A DNA stretch of 14,891 nt from Helicobacteraceae bacterium. GTDB taxonomy: Bacteria > Campylobacterota > Campylobacteria > Campylobacterales > Sulfurimonadaceae. The notes beneath the pieces were generated by a model. It was not told where the DNA came from. It was given only the letters and a program-made list of their open reading frames with translations, and made no database searches. The stretch covers positions 1-14,891 of the forward strand of contig DAOWOG010000004.1 in NCBI GenBank assembly GCA_030642185.1, in the 5' to 3' direction. Positions 1 to 5,616 of the stretch are shown one piece after another. Within the stretch, counting starts at the first letter, position 1. Each line of letters starts with the position of its first letter. The position numbers and the translations under genes were made by a program.

Positions 1-6
1 CTTTAG

Positions 7-58
7 GGGGACACAGCTTCCTTTGCACGCTTCGCTTGCAAAACTCGCAACTGTCCCC
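7..58. repeat. REP-like nested inverted repeat with GGGGACA/TGTCCCC ends
   Basis: GGGGACA at 7-13 is the reverse complement of TGTCCCC at 52-58, and an inner pair TTGCA (23-27) / TGCAA (37-41) encloses a short GC-rich loop. The nested arms could fold on either strand. GGGGACA-ended palindromes of about 50 bp are typical of REP-like elements dispersed by IS200-like REP-associated tyrosine transposases. No transposase is in the window, so mobility is inferred. The element lies downstream of the nnrS stop. Confidence 0.5.
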
Positions 59-221
59 AAATCTCCGCTAATTTGTTATCTTATAAACTACGAAAATAAT
101 AAAGAATGACTTCCAACCAGCTTATCGTCTTTATACTTTTAATCTAGTTTTTCACCAGCAAAAAAGATGACGACTGTCGTAAGCAATAATTTCCCCGCTA
201 AGGTAAATTATTTGTCTAAAA
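59..221. other. Non-coding tail downstream of nnrS
   Basis: No convincing ORF with a ribosome binding site is visible on either strand. On the minus strand a very short stem (ACGA/TCGT, around 170-182) is followed by a run of T. It could act as a weak terminator for the ABC-nnrS operon, but it is too small to call. Confidence 0.3.
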
Positions 222-1463
222 TTATCCTTGAATTCCATCTGCTCTCGGCGCTAATAGAAATGGAAAAAACACCTTTATATACAACATAAACGGGATTGTC
301 CAAATAATAGATGAGTAGAGATATAGTTCACTCATATACTCCTCAAAAAATGGTATTAGACCGCGCATCAGTGTAGCGATAATGATTAGAATCACCATAA
401 GATGCGTATAAATATTTGATGTCAAATGCCGTCCGGTATGAATCCAGCCGATAATGACCATGATCATCAGGTACGCCAATCCAATCCCTCCGCTGGTAAT
501 AAAGTGTCTAAAGTGGTTGATGCCATAGATATCATCATTTAACAGATCCCATCCCATAAGTGCATATCCGGTACCCAGCATAACAAAAATAGGAGCAAGA
601 TAGAGTATATAGGGCTGATTCCAGATAAACTTCTCTTCCAGGTTATAGTCACTTGTGATCGCTAAGATCGCAGCACCGCTTGCCAGTCCCAGCCAGCCCA
701 GAGCAGAATTGTCAGGATAAAGAAATTCTACGATGGTAAAAGCAATGACAGTGAAAACAGCGAGGTTTGTCAAAGGAGGTCGTGCGATGTAGATATCGTC
801 AATCTCCTTATCTTCCATCAGCTCATTGACCGCTTCCATATTGACACGGCGCATTGCCAGCAAGATAAGCACTACGATGGCACCTAAAGCAATTTTGAGT
901 ATGGACATTGCGTCTGTTTCTGCCAAACCTGCCTGAGAAGCAAAAAACCAGGCTTCAAGTACAAAGATAGCCACAAGAACATATCCTAAAGAGGCATGTC
1001 TCTGGAGTCTGTCCAGCACAACATCTTTTGCAAACCAGATGAGCCACGCCAACATAGAGAGGTTTAAAATAGCGGCTAAATAGACACCGGTGATATCGAT
1101 AAACCAAAAGCTGATCCGTCCGGCTATCCATAAGATCATAATATATTGCAGCCGTTTACCGATAAAAGGCACCATACCCGGAAAAAGTTCGGGAAGCCCT
1201 GTTGTTAAAAATGCCATGACTCCCGCGGTGAGGATGCCAAAAAGCATCTCATACACATGCCAGGTAAGCGTATCATTCATAAACGGTATGCTGATTACAT
1301 CGCTCCAGACCAATCCCCAAAGTATCATAGAGATGATCATGTAGGGTGCAAGCAGTAAAAAGACGGGTCTGAACCCATAAGCCAGATAAGGCGGTACATT
1401 TTTTTCATCGGGATAATATAAATAGTGATTGGTGGCGTGTAATTTTTCTTCTTGATTTTCCAT
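222..1463 (-). CDS. nnrS: NnrS family heme/copper membrane protein
   Basis: This is a 413-residue polytopic inner-membrane protein with about 12 hydrophobic segments, the usual NnrS size. Family signatures are visible: the GFRPVFLL stretch near residue 30, W68-H69 followed by YEMLFG at about residues 68-76, and a C-terminal segment with an HFRHFITSGG core ending in GWIHTGRHL. NnrS binds heme and copper in the family and helps cells withstand nitrosative stress, probably by limiting NO-induced iron-dinitrosyl damage. It is the last gene of the operon. Its ATG shares one base with the upstream ATPase stop (TAATG junction), so translation is probably coupled, and a GGAG lies 9 nt upstream. Pairing with an ABC importer is unusual, and the upstream FNR-type box fits NO or low-oxygen control. 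Identification is confident; the exact role here is inferred. Confidence 0.9.
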   Translation of the reverse strand: MENQEEKLHATNHYLYYPDEKNVPPYLAYGFRPVFLLLAPYMIISMILWGLVWSDVISIPFMNDTLTWHVYEMLFGILTAGVMAFLTTGLPELFPGMVPFIGKRLQYIMILWIAGRISFWFIDITGVYLAAILNLSMLAWLIWFAKDVVLDRLQRHASLGYVLVAIFVLEAWFFASQAGLAETDAMSILKIALGAIVVLILLAMRRVNMEAVNELMEDKEIDDIYIARPPLTNLAVFTVIAFTIVEFLYPDNSALGWLGLASGAAILAITSDYNLEEKFIWNQPYILYLAPIFVMLGTGYALMGWDLLNDDIYGINHFRHFITSGGIGLAYLMIMVIIGWIHTGRHLTSNIYTHLMVILIIIATLMRGLIPFFEEYMSELYLYSSIIWTIPFMLYIKVFFPFLLAPRADGIQG

Positions 1464-2200
1464 TATTTCAGCTCCAGTTCAAAAGTATCGATGATCTCAA
1501 CATCCTGCAATATTTTTGCACTTTCACTATAGACATACTTGTCATCGCGTTCATTTTGAGGCAGGTCGTACTGAAATTTTTTCACGATATGCCCAGGATC
1601 CGCTTTTAAAAGCAGTATCTCATCGCTGAGTCTGATCGCTTCCATCAGATCATGAGTGATAAACAGTATGCTGATCTCTTTTTTACTTATCATCTCTATC
1701 AGTATGGCCTGCAACTCTTTTTTAAGTCCGATATCCAGTGCTGAAAACGGTTCATCAATAAAAAGCAGTGATGGTTTAACGACTAGCGCTCTTGCAAAAC
1801 TGACGCGCTGCTTCATACCGCCGCTGAGGTCTTTGGGAAACTTTTCAAAGTCTTCCTCTTCCAAGCCGAACTGAAGAGCGATCTCTTGTGATTTCTGTAT
1901 CGCAGCAGCTTTTTTTTCTCCATTGGCCAACAGTCCAAGGGCGATGTTGTCGATCACATTTTTCCAGGGCAGAAGCCGTCCCTCCTGAAAAGCAAAGGTG
2001 TGGCTTGCAAATGAGTTTTTAACACTCCCTTCCTCCACATCCAAAAGGTCCGCACAGAGATGAAGCAGGGTGGTCTTGCCTCCGCCGCTGGGACCGACGA
2101 TAGATAAAACCTCACCTTTTTCCAATGTAAAGTTTATATCTCTTAATATCTCGGTAAATCCGAAATGATGATTTAGGCCTTTGACCTCTAGCTTCTCCAT
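1463..2200 (-). CDS. ABC importer ATPase, NitT/TauT/SsuB type
   Basis: This 245-residue cytoplasmic ATPase energises the adjacent permease. Visible motifs are Walker A GPSGGGKTT (36-44), the Q-loop at Q72 (FQEGRLLPW), the ABC signature LSGGMKQR (125-132), Walker B LLFIDE (145-150), a D-loop SALD, and H-loop H183 (ITHD). The reading frame stays open further upstream, but that extension would lie inside the permease gene and is not ABC-like. The ATG at 2200 is preceded by AGAGGTAGAGTT and gives a normal family N-terminus. This start overlaps the permease end by 13 bp. The F-Q-x-x-x-L-L-P-W region is typical of the taurine/nitrate/sulfonate subclass; the substrate cannot be read from the ATPase. 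Confidence 0.92.
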   Translation of the reverse strand: MEKLEVKGLNHHFGFTEILRDINFTLEKGEVLSIVGPSGGGKTTLLHLCADLLDVEEGSVKNSFASHTFAFQEGRLLPWKNVIDNIALGLLANGEKKAAAIQKSQEIALQFGLEEEDFEKFPKDLSGGMKQRVSFARALVVKPSLLFIDEPFSALDIGLKKELQAILIEMISKKEISILFITHDLMEAIRLSDEILLLKADPGHIVKKFQYDLPQNERDDKYVYSESAKILQDVEIIDTFELELK

Positions 2201-2970
2201 AACTCTACCTCTCTCTTGATGGGTTCTAAAATAATGTACTCTATTACCATTAACGAGCCGATCATAATAACAACCAGTGCAAGTGCCGTAGGCGTGTCGA
2301 GCTGACTCCGTGCTATTGCCAAAGAAGCTCCCATACCGTCGCTTGTGGCAAGCAGTTCCGCCATGATGACGATCTTCCAGGCCATACCAAGTCCGCTGAC
2401 CCAGGCAGGAAATACGTAAGAGAAGATATGCGGGAAATAGACGTCGAAAAATTTCATATGCCACGGTAGGTTAAAACTGTCTGCCATCTCTTTAAGATCA
2501 CCGTCAAGGGTGCGAGTACCCTGCAGGGCACCAACAAATATGATAGGAAAAGAGGCAACGATAACGGTAAAGATCACCGTTTCATCACCCATGCCAAACC
2601 AGATCATTGCGAGTACGATCCAGGCGATCGGCGGCATACCGACCAAAATGGTGACAATAGGGCGGCTCATCATGGAAGCCGTGGCAAAAAATCCGGCAAT
2701 CAGTCCGAGAGCGGAGCCCAAAAGCAAAGAGATGCCAAATCCCATAGAGGCACGATAAAGTGTTGTTTTGATCTCTTCAATGACTGACGCATCCTGAATC
2801 ATTACAAACAGTGTCTTGAATGTTTCAAGTGGAGCAGGCAGGACTAAATCACCATAGATCTGATTTCCCATATCCCAAAAGGCGATAAAGAGCAGTATAG
2901 AGGCAACGGCTCCCCATCCGCTCCAGAGGTAGGCGGGAAAATCTTTTAGTATTTTGAGAGCAAATTTCAT
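2188..2970 (-). CDS. ABC importer permease, NitT/TauT/SsuC type
   Basis: This 260-residue inner-membrane protein has about six hydrophobic segments and the cytoplasmic EAA-type coupling loop around residues 160-185 (EMADSFNLPWHMKFFDVYFP). It is the usual length for the binding-protein-dependent permease family that includes SsuC, TauC and NrtB, and would work as a homodimer with the adjacent ATPase. The start codon overlaps the upstream binding-protein stop by one base (TAATG). Conserved helices such as the GMPPIAWIVLAMIWFG stretch (residues about 111-126) place it in the family. Substrate specificity is set mainly by the binding protein and remains unknown. Confidence 0.92.
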   Translation of the reverse strand: MKFALKILKDFPAYLWSGWGAVASILLFIAFWDMGNQIYGDLVLPAPLETFKTLFVMIQDASVIEEIKTTLYRASMGFGISLLLGSALGLIAGFFATASMMSRPIVTILVGMPPIAWIVLAMIWFGMGDETVIFTVIVASFPIIFVGALQGTRTLDGDLKEMADSFNLPWHMKFFDVYFPHIFSYVFPAWVSGLGMAWKIVIMAELLATSDGMGASLAIARSQLDTPTALALVVIMIGSLMVIEYIILEPIKREVELWRS

Positions 2971-3962
2971 TATTTCGTACTGTAGTAAAAATCATCAGAG
3001 GGCAGTTTGCCGCCGATGCTTTTGGGATCGTCTTCTTGCAGTACATTAAAGAAAAATTCCAGCTCTTTTTTTGCTTCAGTGGCACTGACACTGTCGATAT
3101 TGACATGGGCAATAGAATCGGAGAGCCCCTTTTCCTCCAGCATCGGAAGTGTCTGAACGATCAGTTTTCCAGCCTCTTTGGGATGGGTTTTATACCAGGT
3201 AAGTGATTTTCTATACTCCTCTAAAAAGCGTTCGATCACTTTTGGTTTGTCCATCATCTTTCCAACAACGGCCATACCGGCTTCAGGAATCCGGGCATTG
3301 CTCTTAAAGACAGTTGCCCACTCCTCCTGAAGATCTGTGCTTCGGTAGAGATCCGGTGCGATAATGCTGATAGGGAATGATTTTGTCTTGCGCAATGCGA
3401 TCGAGATGGCGGGTTCAGCCAGCAGCGCATGATCGGCACGACGCATGATCAGCATCTGCATCGCATCGATCGGACTGGCGACATAAACGAGATCAAAATC
3501 TTTTTTCGGATCAAATCCCTGACGTTTAAGCAGCTGTTTAAAGACGATATCTGGCATATCTGCGCGAAAAGGAACAACGATTTTTTTGCCTTTGTAGTCT
3601 TTGAGTGTTTTAAGATCCTTATCCCGGCTTATCATGCCGAGAATACCCCAGATAGAGACATCGATCAGTTTCAAGCTCACTCCTTTGTTATGTAGGATAG
3701 CTGCGGTATTGGTCGGGATCGCTATAAAATCGACATCGCCTTTGATCGTCATGGCACGAAGTTCATCCGGATTTTTCCAGAGCCTGAACTCGACTTCATC
3801 GGCAACATCTTTCAATGCATCGGTCTCTATCATATGGATGACCGGGTGTGAAACCGTGGCGAACGGACCGGCAATCACCAGCTTCTTTATCTTTTGATCG
3901 GCATATGCGGAGTTAAATGTCAGCAGCAGCAAGGCTAACAGCGTAAAAGTTTTTTTCAACAT
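2970..3962 (-). CDS. Periplasmic substrate-binding protein of NitT/TauT-type ABC importer
   Basis: A 330-residue protein starts with a Sec signal peptide (MLKK, a leucine-rich core, likely cleavage after SAYA at residue 21). The mature part has the two-lobe layout of NMT1/SsuA/NrtA-like binding proteins: an early GDVDFIAIPTNTAAIL stretch and a KGKKIVVPFRADMPDIVF stretch, then an ASPIDAMQMLIMRRADHALLAEP-type ligand-loop region. It captures the ligand for the adjacent permease/ATPase. It is the first gene of the operon, with an AAGGAAG ribosome binding site, and lies directly behind the FNR/Fur-like promoter. The fold fits nitrate, taurine, sulfonate, thiamine-precursor or other small-molecule importers; I cannot assign the ligand. 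The FNR-type site and NnrS hint at nitrogen-oxide chemistry, by inference only. Confidence 0.85.
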   Translation of the reverse strand: MLKKTFTLLALLLLTFNSAYADQKIKKLVIAGPFATVSHPVIHMIETDALKDVADEVEFRLWKNPDELRAMTIKGDVDFIAIPTNTAAILHNKGVSLKLIDVSIWGILGMISRDKDLKTLKDYKGKKIVVPFRADMPDIVFKQLLKRQGFDPKKDFDLVYVASPIDAMQMLIMRRADHALLAEPAISIALRKTKSFPISIIAPDLYRSTDLQEEWATVFKSNARIPEAGMAVVGKMMDKPKVIERFLEEYRKSLTWYKTHPKEAGKLIVQTLPMLEEKGLSDSIAHVNIDSVSATEAKKELEFFFNVLQEDDPKSIGGKLPSDDFYYSTK

Positions 3963-4003
3963 GAGACTTCCTTTTTCGTAGAATGCATGAATTAATTAAG
4001 AGC

Positions 4004-4009
4004 ATTATA
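4004..4009 (-). promoter_or_regulatory. -10 element of the ABC-nnrS operon
   Basis: A perfect TATAAT reads on the minus strand 42 nt upstream of the binding-protein start, predicting transcription start near 3997. No -35 hexamer is evident. Instead the FNR-type palindrome is centred 41.5 bp upstream of that predicted start, the hallmark of an activator-dependent class II promoter. Confidence 0.65.
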
Positions 4010-4016
4010 TTAGTAT

Positions 4017-4031
4017 TGATAGTAGTTATCA
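4017..4031 (-). promoter_or_regulatory. Fur-like 7-1-7 box in the ABC-nnrS promoter
   Basis: TGATAGT-A-GTTATCA matches the Fur 7-1-7 consensus TGATAAT-N-ATTATCA at 12 of 14 positions. It lies between the -10 hexamer (4004-4009) and the FNR-type box (4032-4045), which it touches. A repressor bound here would block RNA polymerase. Found by eye; AT-rich intergenic DNA gives chance matches, so this is weaker than the FNR box. Confidence 0.45.
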
Positions 4032-4045
4032 TTGATATAAATCAA
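4032..4045 (-). promoter_or_regulatory. Perfect FNR/CRP-family box upstream of the ABC-nnrS operon
   Basis: TTGAT-ATAA-ATCAA is an exact match to the FNR consensus TTGAT-N4-ATCAA. Exactly 22 bp separate it from a perfect TATAAT, the class II FNR spacing (centre at -41.5). In bacteria, nnrS genes are commonly controlled by NO- or oxygen-sensing FNR/CRP-family regulators. The regulator is not in the window. Confidence 0.8.
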
Positions 4046-4080
4046 GTGACGGCTTTTTTTATACTGTTTAGCCGTTGTCA

Positions 4081-4254
4081 CTAATTTAAAGCAGCCAAGG
4101 CAGTATACCAAATGCTGCCGGTCACCATAAGTGCCGCTGTAAGGTTCATCGCCTCCGAGGCATTGGTGGCATATTCGACACCCATATCCAGGATGTCAAA
4201 ATCCTGCCAGGTATAACCGTTGTCAATTTTATTGATTTTAAAGAATGTAGGCAT
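4081..4254 (-). CDS. Small protein B, 57 aa, possible membrane tail
   Basis: The ORF opens with ATG at 4254 after a strong AAAGGAG ribosome binding site (8 nt spacing) and ends with TAG at 4081. The protein begins MPTFFKINKIDNGYTWQDFD. Its C-terminal half (about residues 35-57, from EAMNLTAALM) is hydrophobic and ends with small and aromatic residues, so it could be a single membrane helix or amphipathic anchor. I do not recognise the family. It follows the other 57-residue ORF by 18 nt and probably shares its iron-regulated transcript. It ends about 35 bp before the FNR box of the next operon. The strong ribosome binding site and the operon position support a real gene; the function is unknown. 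Confidence 0.7.
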   Translation of the reverse strand: MPTFFKINKIDNGYTWQDFDILDMGVEYATNASEAMNLTAALMVTGSIWYTALAALN

Positions 4255-4272
4255 TTTTGTCTCCTTTAATAA

Positions 4273-4446
4273 CTATAAATGCTCTTGTATAGCTTTTCGA
4301 ATGACGCTTCTGGCAAGAGAAGTGTCAATATTGCCATGGCGCATTTTGAGTGTCTTCATCAGTGAACAGCACATTTTTACATCTGCTTTCATTCCTGAGT
4401 GAAGGATAAGACTATCGACTTGTTGGCGCATTTGATTGACGGACAT
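4273..4446 (-). CDS. Small protein A, 57 aa, helical, with a Cys-Cys pair
   Basis: The start is the ATG at 4446, preceded by AAAGGA with 7 nt spacing. The frame is open further upstream, but that stretch runs through the promoter and is not protein-like. The product begins MSVNQMRQQVDSLILHSGMK, contains adjacent cysteines C26-C27 in a KMCCSLMKTLKMRHG segment, and ends RKAIQEHL. It is basic and probably mostly helical, with no signal peptide or membrane helix. I do not recognise the family. It is the first gene of a two-gene unit with small protein B and has a promoter nearly identical in layout to that of the 262-residue gene. Iron- or metal-related regulation is likely; the function is unknown. 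Confidence 0.72.
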   Translation of the reverse strand: MSVNQMRQQVDSLILHSGMKADVKMCCSLMKTLKMRHGNIDTSLARSVIRKAIQEHL

Positions 4447-4459
4447 AATGTTTCCTTTA

Positions 4460-4474
4460 TGATAATTGATATCA
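4460..4474 (-). promoter_or_regulatory. 15-bp box (Fur-like) at the start of the small-protein operon
   Basis: TGATAATTGATATCA matches 12 of 14 positions of the Fur 7-1-7 consensus and overlaps the predicted transcription start (about 4470). An identical 15-mer occurs at 5509-5523, with the same 13-nt gap to its start codon. The identity at matched positions argues for a shared operator. Confidence 0.55.
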
Positions 4475-4476
4475 TA

Positions 4477-4482
4477 ATTATA
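4477..4482 (-). promoter_or_regulatory. -10 element of the small-protein operon
   Basis: TATAAT on the minus strand, 30 nt upstream of the ATG of small protein A, gives a leader of about 24 nt. The -35 region is AT-rich without a clear hexamer. Confidence 0.5.
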
Positions 4483-4511
4483 AGATATTAAAGCTTTTAT
4501 TATTATTAAAT

Positions 4512-4526
4512 TGATAATCATTATTA
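4512..4526. promoter_or_regulatory. Fur-like box between the small-protein operon and an sRNA candidate
   Basis: TGATAAT-C-ATTATTA matches 13 of 14 positions of the Fur 7-1-7 consensus. It could serve the leftward small-protein promoter and also overlaps a plus-strand TATAAT at 4525-4530, so one repressor site might control both directions. Confidence 0.6.
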
Positions 4527-4536
4527 TAATAAATTC

Positions 4537-4707
4537 TAAAAGTGTATGGGTATTTACTGCCGTGTATGTTAATTGAATAACATACACCTTCATAAGACAG
4601 TATTGCTGCATATACAGCTGTATTTTGAAAATATGGGTAGTTATAGGAGAAATAGATGAGTATCGACTCTTATGCGATACTTTATACCCGTTTCAGGTAT
4701 TTTTTTT
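4537..4707 (+). ncRNA. Candidate iron-regulated small RNA
   Basis: A plus-strand TATAAT at 4525-4530, overlapped by a Fur-like box, predicts a start near 4537. Downstream are a 10-bp inverted repeat (4562-4587), a 12-bp palindrome (4612-4623), a 7-bp stem (AGTATCG/CGATACT, 4659-4681) and a 5-bp hairpin (4684-4700) running into eight T residues, which resembles a weak intrinsic terminator. The stretch has no long ORF. A 29-codon ORF inside it (4656-4745) has its own ribosome binding site. RyhB-type Fur-repressed RNAs are known in other bacteria, but this one rests on layout only. Confidence 0.3.
4562..4587. repeat. 10-bp inverted repeat with 6-nt loop
   Basis: GTGTATGTTA and TAACATACAC are perfect reverse complements separated by ATTGAA. 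There is no T-run on either side, so it is not a standard terminator. It may be a regulator operator or a stem in the candidate small RNA. Confidence 0.6.
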
Positions 4708-4745
4708 CAACCATTTTTTTCCTTTCTATTTGTGTAAGTAAATGA
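4656..4745 (+). CDS. Possible 29-residue peptide ORF
   Basis: AGGAG (4645-4649) lies 6 nt before an ATG opening a 29-codon ORF that ends in TGA. The peptide begins MSIDSYAILYTRFRYFFST and is aromatic and hydrophobic. It runs through the hairpins of the candidate small RNA and overlaps the 3' end of the opposing 262-residue gene by 39 bp. It is reported for its good ribosome binding site; the T-rich terminator-like tract inside it argues against it. Confidence 0.2.
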   Translation: MSIDSYAILYTRFRYFFSTIFFLSICVSK

Positions 4746-5495
4746 GTAGGGAATCATTTTCAGCTCATAATCATCCTTTGTTTGAATTCTGATATGCTGA
4801 CGAAACTGTTCCGTCTTGGGATAGACAAGGTAGATCTGGTCAATCGCTTCGTTTTGAAGCTGCTTGAAACCTGCATTGATCTGTTCGGTACGTCGGGAAA
4901 TATTTCCCGGATTGACATGTTTCCACTGCGGATAGAGTCGTGTACGTTGCCCTTTTTCATCAATATGAATATAGGGTGCATCGAAACGAACATCCTTGCC
5001 AGGAGCTCTCTTAATCCGATTAAAGACAGTTTGTGCAAAAAGGACATTGAGATCAAACATAACGCCGACCTCTTTACCGTCAAACAGCATGGCGATAAGT
5101 TTGGCAACAGGGTGATGATAGCCCAACAGCATTTGAAAATTCTGCTCAAATTTCCAGTCTTGTGCAAGATATCGCGCTTTTGGATGCAGTGCCTGTTTGA
5201 AGAACTGATGAAACAGTGCCGTCTCATGGTGATAGATTTTAACAACCTGCTGAGCCTTCTCAGGTCTGAGTTTATACATTTGAAATTGTGAGAGAATTCT
5301 GTCAAGAAAGATACTCATGAGATTTTTCTCAAATATGCTGCTGTCATGAAGCGGGACGCGCAGTGATGGATCAAGATGATCATTGATCATAGAAAAAAAG
5401 AGTCGCCGCTGTTGAACCTTCTCTTCAATTTGGTAGCTTTTTGGCATGACCTCTTTTATACCGTTACGGTATTTGGTGAAACCGAACTTACGCAT
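4707..5495 (-). CDS. Orphan 262-aa cytosolic protein, probably iron-regulated
   Basis: ATG at 5495 follows a strong AAGGAG ribosome binding site at 7 nt. There is no signal peptide or membrane helix. The protein is basic and rich in aromatic residues. Histidines cluster in the middle: YHHETALFHQFFKQALH (residues 88-104) and GYHHPVAKL (125-133), suggesting possible metal or heme ligands. The C-terminal third (about 165-255) has alternating hydrophobic residues consistent with beta strands. I do not recognise any family. It forms a single-gene unit between ferritin and the paired small proteins, with a promoter nearly identical in layout to that of the small-protein operon. Two Fur-like boxes precede it, so iron-responsive expression is likely; the function is unknown. 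Confidence 0.8.
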   Translation of the reverse strand: MRKFGFTKYRNGIKEVMPKSYQIEEKVQQRRLFFSMINDHLDPSLRVPLHDSSIFEKNLMSIFLDRILSQFQMYKLRPEKAQQVVKIYHHETALFHQFFKQALHPKARYLAQDWKFEQNFQMLLGYHHPVAKLIAMLFDGKEVGVMFDLNVLFAQTVFNRIKRAPGKDVRFDAPYIHIDEKGQRTRLYPQWKHVNPGNISRRTEQINAGFKQLQNEAIDQIYLVYPKTEQFRQHIRIQTKDDYELKMIPYSFTYTNRKEKNG

Positions 5496-5508
5496 TTCAT
5501 CTCCTTTT

Positions 5509-5523
5509 TGATAATTGATATCA
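5509..5523 (-). promoter_or_regulatory. 15-bp Fur-like box upstream of the orphan 262-aa gene
   Basis: TGATAATTGATATCA is identical to the box at 4460-4474. As there, the box begins 13 nt before the start codon's A and a -10-like hexamer begins 17 bp from the box start. Confidence 0.55.
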
Positions 5524-5525
5524 AT

Positions 5526-5531
5526 AGTATA
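5526..5531 (-). promoter_or_regulatory. -10 element of the orphan 262-aa gene
   Basis: TATACT on the minus strand sits at the same offset from the 15-bp box as the TATAAT of the small-protein operon. An AGCTT motif also occurs 17 bp past the box in both promoters. Confidence 0.45.
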
Positions 5532-5554
5532 GAGAAAGAAAGCTTAATCAATAT

Positions 5555-5569
5555 TGATATTTATTATCA
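5555..5569. promoter_or_regulatory. Fur-like box upstream of the orphan 262-aa gene
   Basis: TGATATT-T-ATTATCA matches the Fur 7-1-7 consensus at 13 of 14 positions. With the box at 5509-5523 it forms a tandem pair around the predicted promoter, which suggests iron repression. Confidence 0.6.
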
Positions 5570-5595
5570 ATAAGGAAATTCGATGTCCTTTATTC

Positions 5596-5616
5596 TTATC
5601 ACCGTCAAGGTGATAA
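5596..5616. repeat. 21-bp palindrome adjoining the ferritin stop codon
   Basis: TTATCACC and GGTGATAA form a perfect 8-bp stem around a 5-nt loop, ending at the base next to the ferritin stop codon. In the ferritin transcript the stem is followed by GAATAAAGG rather than a U-run, so it is a poor intrinsic terminator. It may protect the 3' end or be an operator. Confidence 0.55.

Noticed and set aside
2201..2464. Upstream 88-codon extension of the ABC ATPase
   Set aside because: It lies inside the permease gene in another frame, shows no ABC-family sequence, and a good ribosome binding site precedes the ATG at 2200.
2970..3962. Naming the importer as nitrate, taurine or sulfonate specific
   Set aside because: The family is broad, and the sequence shows no ligand-specific residues I can trust.
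4046..4081. Bulged hairpin GTGACGGC/GCCG-TTGTCAC as a terminator for small protein B
   Set aside because: The arms need a 3-nt bulge and a 17-nt loop, and no T-tract follows on the minus strand.
4447..4611. 55-codon upstream extension of small protein A
   Set aside because: It covers the promoter and Fur-like boxes and is rich in isoleucine and asparagine from AT-rich DNA; the ATG at 4446 has the ribosome binding site.
4760..5305. Long opposite-frame and antisense reading frames over the orphan 262-aa gene
   Set aside because: They have no ribosome binding sites and low-complexity composition; the 262-aa frame has a strong start and promoter.
5596..5616. Phage repressor operator resembling lambda-type TATCACC sites
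   Set aside because: The similarity is limited to a few bases and no phage genes are near.
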